Shown here piece after piece: positions 37,101 through 40,838 of a stretch of DNA of 40,838 nt. Source of the DNA: Candidatus Roseilinea sp. (GTDB lineage Bacteria; Chloroflexota; Anaerolineae; J036; Brachytrichaceae); the NCBI GenBank assembly GCA_025055235.1, contig JANWYN010000119.1, positions 1-40,838 on the forward strand, written 5' to 3'. The position numbers were made by a program, and so were the translations under genes. Within the stretch, counting starts at the first letter, position 1; each line of letters opens with the position of its first letter. The notes under the pieces were generated by a model. That model was not told the DNA's origin. It did no database searches and saw nothing but the letters and a program-made list of their open reading frames with translations.

Positions 37101-37564
37101 GGTTGGTCGGCGGGATGGCCGATGCGGAACATCCACTGGTTGCCGCGCACGGTGCGCACGCTGCGGCGCACCTGGTCGGCCAGAGTTTGAAAGCCAAGCC
37201 GGTGATACGCCTCCGCCAGCGCGCTGGAGAGCGCGTCGCTCGGCCCATGCGCTTGCCACGCACGCTGAAACACGCCGATGGCCTCCTCGAACCGGCGATT
37301 GAGGAGATGTTCGTAGCCGGAGAATGGGATCAGGCCGCGCTTCGGCATCTCCGGCTTGGCCGGCAAATGGAAGCGATGGATGGCGTAGAGGAAGAACAGC
37401 GCGCGCACGCGCTCGTAGAGGTTGTCGCTGCGCTTGCGGAACGCATCGAGCGCCGCGCATTCTTCGAGCAGCTCGCTCATGCTGGCCTGCCGCGCCAATG
37501 CATCCAGCGAGCGATCGCGCACGCTTGGATCGGTGGTGGTGATGATCTCGATAAGCCTCGCCAT
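34166..37564 (-). CDS. Fucokinase-like GHMP kinase fused to UDPGP-type pyrophosphorylase
   Basis: A 1132-residue protein. Residues 1-175 are helical and TPR-like. Residues about 185-600 are a GHMP kinase of the L-fucokinase type: [17 protein letters not shown] (190-206), [14 protein letters not shown] (324-337), [17 protein letters not shown] (379-395) and [12 protein letters not shown] (541-552). Residues about 745-1132 are a nucleotidyltransferase of the UDP-glucose pyrophosphorylase superfamily, starting [13 protein letters not shown] (761-773) and including [13 protein letters not shown] and [14 protein letters not shown]. Known kinase/pyrophosphorylase fusions (bacterial FKP, plant FKGP) have the opposite order. 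It probably phosphorylates a sugar and then activates it to a nucleotide sugar in the cytosol. The GalU-like gene is upstream on the same strand. Sugar identity is unknown. Confidence 0.8.
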   Translation of the reverse strand: MARLIEIITTTDPSVRDRSLDALARQASMSELLEECAALDAFRKRSDNLYERVRALFFLYAIHRFHLPAKPEMPKRGLIPFSGYEHLLNRRFEEAIGVFQRAWQAHGPSDALSSALAEAYHRLGFQTLADQVRRSVRTVRGNQWMFRIGHPADQPLRIRRELFHRGDAEVAERLSAASRIPGGVILRERTPVRMDLSHSAWSDIFFLGMDFPEGARVLNVSIDLAVRGRDAAPCPPVEAYLRVIDEPVLRLTSVDLGATADLTHLRDVFDFARDYLGLLKAAIIASGIVPPGMEGADQPLSELLARLVGPGYGLELVSNVNDIPKGSRLAVSTSLLACLIACCMRATGQAKSLTGPLAENERRLVAARAILGEWLAGSGGGWQDSGGVWPGMKLIYGVLAEEGDPEYGVSRGRLLPNHKILDQSDASDAVRQMLQDSLILVHGGMAQNVGPILEMVTEKYLLRSEAEWAGRKDAMRVLDDILLALRGADPRRAVKEIGRLTTHNFFGPIQTIIPWASNLYTETLIERAKRAFGDAFWGFWMLGGMSGGGMGFIVAPEIAQQAKARLHEIMLATKRELQYALPFAMDPVVYDFAINPIGTRADLLCGDDALMPTGYYALHTPRLVKLDQHALTPMRRADLDRFANATRSRPEFAGMTKALFDRLLPQLDHTAGSAGPTRSLEELLSAFGFDRALHEQIRADLRSGRIGLAQNRLPANVQIEDVPAHPPASDASHSLVDATDRAELAEFERIGVEALRDGRVAVMTLAAGAGSRWTQGAGVVKALHPFAKLGGKHRTFLEVHLAKSQRVARQYDARLPHIITTSYLTHDPIESFIANHPSSPDVPIHLSEGRSVGLRMIPMARDLRFQWEEMPQQLLDEQAQKVRESLHAALINWAQQAGEGSDYTDNTPMQCLHPVGHWFEVPNLLRNSVLHTMLEAYPNLRYLMLHNIDTLGADVDPALLGLHIARGSCLTFEVITRRVEDRGGGLARVDGHVRLVEGLAMPREEAEFVLSYYNSATCWIDIHQLLGVFGLTVFDLNDEHKVSAAIRTVSARMPTYITLKDVKKRWGHGQEDVFPVTQWEKLWGDMTALPGVKTGFVVVPRLRGQQLKDQAQLDGWLRDGSAAYVERLCAWA

Positions 37565-37679
37565 CTTTCATTTGTCATCTTTCATCTGTCATTTCGCTCG
37601 ACAGCAGCGAATGACGGATGAAGGGCAAATCATCAATCATCAATCATTAATCATGATTAATGATTGATGATTGATGATT
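37565..37679. repeat. Two nested heptamer inverted repeats, one a perfect 52-base palindrome
   Basis: The first part (about 37565-37627) is an imperfect hairpin of TCTTTCAT- and GTCATC-like units closing around CGACAG. The second (37628-37679) is a perfect 52-base palindrome of CAATCAT units centred on CATG at 37652-37655. It overlaps the stop codon of the GalU-like gene and fills the gap to the fusion gene. Confidence 0.9.
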
Positions 37680-38520
37680 AGTTTCGCATCACAAGCAACT
37701 CGACCAGTTGCGCCAGCACCTCGGCGCGGTCTTTGCCGGCGAGTGCGAGCGCAAGCTGCGCATTGAGCAGGCCGTAGCGCACGCCAATGTCGTAACGCCG
37801 GCCCAGCACTTCGTAAGCCAGATAGCGTTCGCGGTGTGCCAAGACGGCCAGCGCATCTGAGAGCGTGATCATGTTTGCGCCGGTCGCGGCCTGCTCCGTC
37901 AGCAGCTCCATCACCGTGGGCGTGAGGGCGTGGATGCCGAAGAAGCACAGGTAGTAGCCGGCGCGCAGGCCGGGCACGAGCAGCGTTTGTTCCGCTTCGG
38001 TCGGTGTCGGCTTTTCGAGCACGCGATCCACCTGATACAGCCGAGGCTGATTGGGCAGCCGCTTGCCGCCCACTGCGCCGTAGTTCGGCAGCAGCGATTC
38101 GCGTGTGGGCTGCACGGCCGATACGCTGCAGGCGTGAGCTTCGGCCACGCGCACCACTTGTTGGGCGCAGGTGCTCCCATCGCTATCCTCGCTCAGGTGC
38201 AGGTGGTCGCCGACCAGGTGGAGGAAGGGTTGATTGCCGGTGAACTCGCGCGCGCACAGCACGGCGTGGCCGTAGCCGCGCGGCTCATGCTGCTCGACGA
38301 ACGACAGCCGGCGCGCGTGCTCGCCGGCGGCAGCAGCATACGCTTCTGCATCGCCAGGGTGCACGACGACGCAAATGTCGTGGATGCCGGCGGTGAGCAC
38401 TTCCTCGACAATGATCTGCAAGGCGGACTTCTGAGCGCCGTCGCGGTCTATCAGCGTCTGTAGCGGGAGGCCGCGTTGGTTTCTGCCGGCGGCGGTGATG
38501 ACAGCTTTCGTGATCTTCAT
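37678..38520 (-). CDS. GalU-like nucleotidyltransferase
   Basis: A 280-residue sugar-phosphate nucleotidyltransferase, related to UTP-glucose-1-phosphate uridylyltransferase. The Rossmann-like start [16 protein letters not shown], the [14 protein letters not shown] segment (typical GHA motif), [10 protein letters not shown] and the [11 protein letters not shown] segment match the family. The signature is unusual: [25 protein letters not shown] has no GxGTR and no clear PK motif, so this is a divergent branch. The length is near that of GalU. It lies upstream of the kinase/pyrophosphorylase fusion with a palindromic repeat between, and both probably supply nucleotide sugars for glycans. Activity and substrate cannot be taken from sequence. 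Confidence 0.75.
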   Translation of the reverse strand: MKITKAVITAAGRNQRGLPLQTLIDRDGAQKSALQIIVEEVLTAGIHDICVVVHPGDAEAYAAAAGEHARRLSFVEQHEPRGYGHAVLCAREFTGNQPFLHLVGDHLHLSEDSDGSTCAQQVVRVAEAHACSVSAVQPTRESLLPNYGAVGGKRLPNQPRLYQVDRVLEKPTPTEAEQTLLVPGLRAGYYLCFFGIHALTPTVMELLTEQAATGANMITLSDALAVLAHRERYLAYEVLGRRYDIGVRYGLLNAQLALALAGKDRAEVLAQLVELLVMRN

Positions 38521-38594
38521 AGCTCTTCGGCGGAAATCGGGTTGCCCGCAGTGTACTTGACCCGCGCTGATTCGCTATACTGGCCGCCCATCGC

Positions 38595-39191
38595 ATGACG
38601 ACGCCTCGAAGGTTGATCATCGGCATGAGCGGCGCGAGCGGCGCGATCCTGGGCATCCGCCTGCTGGAAGTACTGCGCTCGACTGAGATTGAGACGCATC
38701 TCATCCTCAGCTCAGCGGCACGTCTCACGATTATCGGCGAGACGACGTGGAGTGTGCAGGAAGTCGAGCGGTTGGCGCACGTCGTGCACCCGATCGGCGA
38801 CATCGGCGCGACCATCGCCAGCGGCTCGTTCAAGACCGACGGCATGATCATCGCGCCGTGTTCGGTGAAGACGGTCTCTGCGATCGCCTACGGCATCACC
38901 GACGACCTGATCGCCCGGGCGGCGGACGTATGCCTGAAGGAGGGCCGGCCGGTGATCGCCGTCTTTCGCGAGGCGCCGCTGCACGTTGGGCATCTGCGCG
39001 CGCTCACGCAGTTCGCCGAGATCGGCGGCGTGGTCTTCCCGCCGGTGCCGGCGTTCTACGCCAACCTGCAGAGCGTGGACGACCTGGTGACGCAGATCGT
39101 GGGGCGGGTGCTGGACCGCATCGGCATCGAGAACGACTTGGTGAAACGCTGGGAGGGGCTGCGCGCGCGCCACGATGCACGCAATCTATGA
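38595..39191 (+). CDS. ubiX: Flavin prenyltransferase UbiX
   Basis: A 198-residue enzyme that adds a dimethylallyl group to FMN, giving prenylated FMN for UbiD-type decarboxylases. The FMN-binding start LIIGMSGASGAILGIRLLE is characteristic, followed by GDIGATIASGSFKTDGMIIAPCSVKTVSAIAYG and REAPLHVGHLRALTQFAEIGG. The size matches the dodecameric UbiX/Pad1 family. It diverges from the GalU-like gene; a TATACT box lies 13 bases before the ATG. Its last codon overlaps the next gene by ATGA, so the two are translationally coupled. No ubiD gene is in the window. A role in quinone synthesis is likely but not shown. Confidence 0.95.
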   Translation: MTTPRRLIIGMSGASGAILGIRLLEVLRSTEIETHLILSSAARLTIIGETTWSVQEVERLAHVVHPIGDIGATIASGSFKTDGMIIAPCSVKTVSAIAYGITDDLIARAADVCLKEGRPVIAVFREAPLHVGHLRALTQFAEIGGVVFPPVPAFYANLQSVDDLVTQIVGRVLDRIGIENDLVKRWEGLRARHDARNL

Positions 39192-39688
39192 CGCACGAAG
39201 CGCTTGTGAATGATGCCGCGTTGAAGGATGAGCTGCGCCGCTTTTTGGCGCAGCACAACGCGCTGACCCTGGCTTACACGGACGAAGCCGGCGTGGGCGC
39301 GTGCGGCCTGTGGTTCGCTGCGGATGACGATTTGGCGTGCTACTTCCTCTCCTCGCCGGAGACGCGGCATGGCCGTGCCCTGCGCGATGGCGGCGCGGTC
39401 GCGTTCGCCATTCACAAGGACGATCAGGACTGGCGCGCGATCCGCGGCGTGCAAGGACGGGGATGGTGCAGCCCGGTGCCTGCGGCGGATGCTGCCGGCC
39501 CGTGGCGCGTCTATTTGCAGCGCTTCCCGTTCGTCGCGCAGCAGTTCCCTGACCTCGAGGCTGCGCTGAGGACGGCTTGGTTGTGGCGCATCACGCCGGC
39601 CTGGCTGCGGCTGATTGACAACACGCGCGGCTTCGGCCACAAGCAGGAGATAATGCTGGCGTCGCGCGCCGGCCAAGCCTCAGGCTGA
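39188..39688 (+). CDS. Pyridoxamine 5'-phosphate oxidase-like split-barrel flavoprotein
   Basis: A 166-residue protein of the PPOX-like FMN-binding split-barrel superfamily (YhbP/UPF0306-like). Typical parts are LRRFLAQHNALTLAY at the start, ACGLWFAADDDLACYFLSS, TRHGRALRDGGAVAFAIH and the IRGVQGRG turn. It would bind FMN, F420 or haem; the substrate is unknown. The ATG sits inside the ubiX stop (ATGA at 39188-39191), so expression is coupled to prenyl-FMN synthesis, which is suggestive but not proof of a link. The last residues (GQASG) and stop fall in a CCTGCCGAAG-type repeat. Confidence 0.8.
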   Translation: MTHEALVNDAALKDELRRFLAQHNALTLAYTDEAGVGACGLWFAADDDLACYFLSSPETRHGRALRDGGAVAFAIHKDDQDWRAIRGVQGRGWCSPVPAADAAGPWRVYLQRFPFVAQQFPDLEAALRTAWLWRITPAWLRLIDNTRGFGHKQEIMLASRAGQASG

Positions 39689-39750
39689 GCCTCCAGGTTG
39701 AGCAGGCTGAGCCTGCCGAAGCCTGCCGAAGCCTGCCGAAGCCCGCGCGC
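39674..39750. repeat. Decamer repeat with GGCTGAGCCTGCC palindrome
   Basis: Three direct copies of AGCCTGCCGA are preceded by GGCTGAGCC palindromes (39683-39712). The unit begins inside the end of the split-barrel gene and ends 18 bases before the DsbB-cytochrome gene. Similar GCCTGCCGA-type repeats occur in many bacterial genomes. Confidence 0.75.
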
Positions 39751-39768
39751 AAGTTCGGAGAAAGTCGA

Positions 39769-40701
39769 ATGGCAACTGCGAAAGTTGATGGTTTAGCTTC
39801 GTATGAGGCTGAAGATGCAATTGCATCGCGCTCATCGCGCGGCACGCTCGCGCGCACGGCGATGTACGTCGCGCTGGCAGCGGCGTGGATCGCCACATGC
39901 GGCAGCTTGTACATGAGCGAGGTACTGGGCTGGATTCCCTGCCTATGGTGCTGGTATCAACGCATCGCCATGTATCCGCTGGCGGTGATCCTGGCAGCAG
40001 GCCTGGTCTTGCGCGACCGCAACCTGCCGAAGTATGCGCTATGCCTGGCCATCCCCGGCGCGCTGGCGTCGGTGTATCACATTCTGCTGCAGAAAGTGCC
40101 GGCCTTCGCGCGCTTCGAGTCCTGTGTGGTCGGCGTGCCGTGCTCGGCGGATTACCTCAACCTGTTCGGCTTCATCACCATTCCGATGCTCGCGCTTGCA
40201 GCGTTCGCCATCGTCATCGTCGCGTGCGTCATCGCGCTCAGCGTGCGCGAGCCGGCCGGCGAGAACTACCTGGCGTACGGGCCGCTCACTGTGCTGTCGC
40301 CGGCAGCGTCGGTCGGCCTGATCGTCGCGGCCATCGTCGCATTGTTCGTGCTCAGCGGCGCGATGACGCGCAGCCGTCAGCCGGCGCCCTCGATCGCCAC
40401 CAGCGCGCCTGCGGCGGCGTTGCCCGCCGGGGCATCGCGCGAGGCGGCAGCAGCGCTCTACGAGCAGGCGTGTGCGGGTTGCCACGGGCCGGCCAACGCC
40501 GGCATGCAGCTCATCCGCGCGGAGTATCTGCGCGAGCACAGCGACCTGGAAGTGATGGCGCTCATCCGCGCCGGCCGCAGCGCCACCGATCCCGACAATT
40601 TCAGCGGCAAGGCCATGCCGGCCAACGGCGGGCAGATCGGCATCTCCGACGAACAACTCGCCGCGCTGGTGCACTACCTGCGCGAGGTGCGGGGCAACTA
40701 G
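39769..40701 (+). CDS. DsbB/BdbC-like thiol oxidase fused to a cytochrome c domain
   Basis: A 310-residue membrane protein. Residues 1-155 have four helices and the DsbB pattern: a CxxC pair C58/C61 in PCLWCWYQR and a second pair C119/C125 in SCVVGVPC. This is the layout of BdbC/DsbB, which oxidises a periplasmic DsbA-like partner and passes electrons to quinone. A fifth helix (about 178-197) and a Pro/Ala linker lead to a cytochrome c domain with a CAGCH haem site (C235, C238, H239) and a likely Met ligand in GKAMPANGG. The fused domain suggests electrons from disulfide formation may pass to a c-type cytochrome. A GGAGAAAG site precedes the ATG. Confidence 0.85.
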   Translation: MATAKVDGLASYEAEDAIASRSSRGTLARTAMYVALAAAWIATCGSLYMSEVLGWIPCLWCWYQRIAMYPLAVILAAGLVLRDRNLPKYALCLAIPGALASVYHILLQKVPAFARFESCVVGVPCSADYLNLFGFITIPMLALAAFAIVIVACVIALSVREPAGENYLAYGPLTVLSPAASVGLIVAAIVALFVLSGAMTRSRQPAPSIATSAPAAALPAGASREAAAALYEQACAGCHGPANAGMQLIRAEYLREHSDLEVMALIRAGRSATDPDNFSGKAMPANGGQIGISDEQLAALVHYLREVRGN

Positions 40702-40755
40702 TGCCTTGTTAGGTAAGATTTTACAATCCTAGTCTGAGCCGCTACACTGTGCGGC

Positions 40756-40838
40756 ATGGGTAAGCATAGACACATCGAACTGACAGAAGAACAACGCACT
40801 GAACTTGAGAAGTTGATCCGCACCGGTAACGCTCCGGC
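40756..40838 (+). CDS. IS630-family transposase, N-terminal part at right edge
   Basis: The frame starts at ATG 40756 and is open at the window end. The 27 visible residues (MGKHRHIELTEEQRTELEKL and onward) resemble the helix-turn-helix start of IS630-family transposases, as in RHVVELSEEQRTELE-type sequences. The preceding 54 bases after the DsbB-cytochrome gene may be the left end of the element. The other end is outside the window, so intactness is unknown. Confidence 0.6.
   Translation, partial: MGKHRHIELTEEQRTELEKLIRTGNAP

Noticed and set aside
38557-38581. Promoter TTGACC/TATACT before ubiX
   Set aside because: The spacer is only 13 bases, too short for a usual sigma-70 promoter; the -10 alone may still work.

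Overview
The window reads as chromosomal DNA of a GC-rich bacterium, most likely a member of the Chloroflexota (Anaerolineae-like). This placement is an inference from a LysW-dependent lysine gene set, a spoVS gene, a secreted protein with an HLPLALR-type stretch before a Pro/Thr linker, and short heptamer repeats between genes. No rRNA, tRNA or CRISPR array was found.

Layout. 1-5230 is accessory: a partial membrane protein, a large secreted von Willebrand A protein with lower GC than its neighbours, an intact IS5-family element with a -1 frameshift, and a scrambled transposase remnant. 5234-8467 holds a flippase-like membrane protein, a PHP phosphoesterase, SpoVS and an alpha/beta hydrolase. 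8454-12064 holds a UxaA-type sugar-acid dehydratase, a small unknown protein and an aldehyde dehydrogenase. 12138-13838 is one frame joining an ABC permease to a MenA-like prenyltransferase. 14228-18423 has a hydrolase diverging from lepA, followed by a chorismate mutase of the yeast/plant type and a metallo-beta-lactamase-fold protein. 18441-22010 encodes a coiled-coil repeat protein and a Thr/Val-rich surface protein.

22092-34127 is dominated by lysine biosynthesis through alpha-aminoadipate on the LysW carrier, all on the minus strand: lysW, lysX, lysY, lysZ, lysJ, lysK and homocitrate synthase. It is interrupted by a lipase-like hydrolase, a four-helix membrane protein, and a plus-strand trio of circularly permuted ATP-grasp, alpha-E and transglutaminase genes whose product is unknown. 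Homoaconitase, homoisocitrate dehydrogenase and LysN are not in the window. 34166-38520 encodes a 1132-residue fucokinase-like/UDPGP-type pyrophosphorylase fusion and a GalU-like nucleotidyltransferase. 38595-40701 has ubiX overlapping a split-barrel flavoprotein gene, then a DsbB-cytochrome c fusion. The right edge enters a probable IS630-family transposase.

Two themes cross the window. First, short tandem repeats of 7, 8 or 10 bases, often palindromic, sit just downstream of stop codons. In three places they are read as protein: inside UxaA, at the C-terminus of the lipase, and exactly at the joint of the permease-prenyltransferase fusion. Second, several genes have a -10 hexamer only 8-11 bases before the start codon, which suggests leaderless or nearly leaderless mRNAs; lysW is the clearest case.
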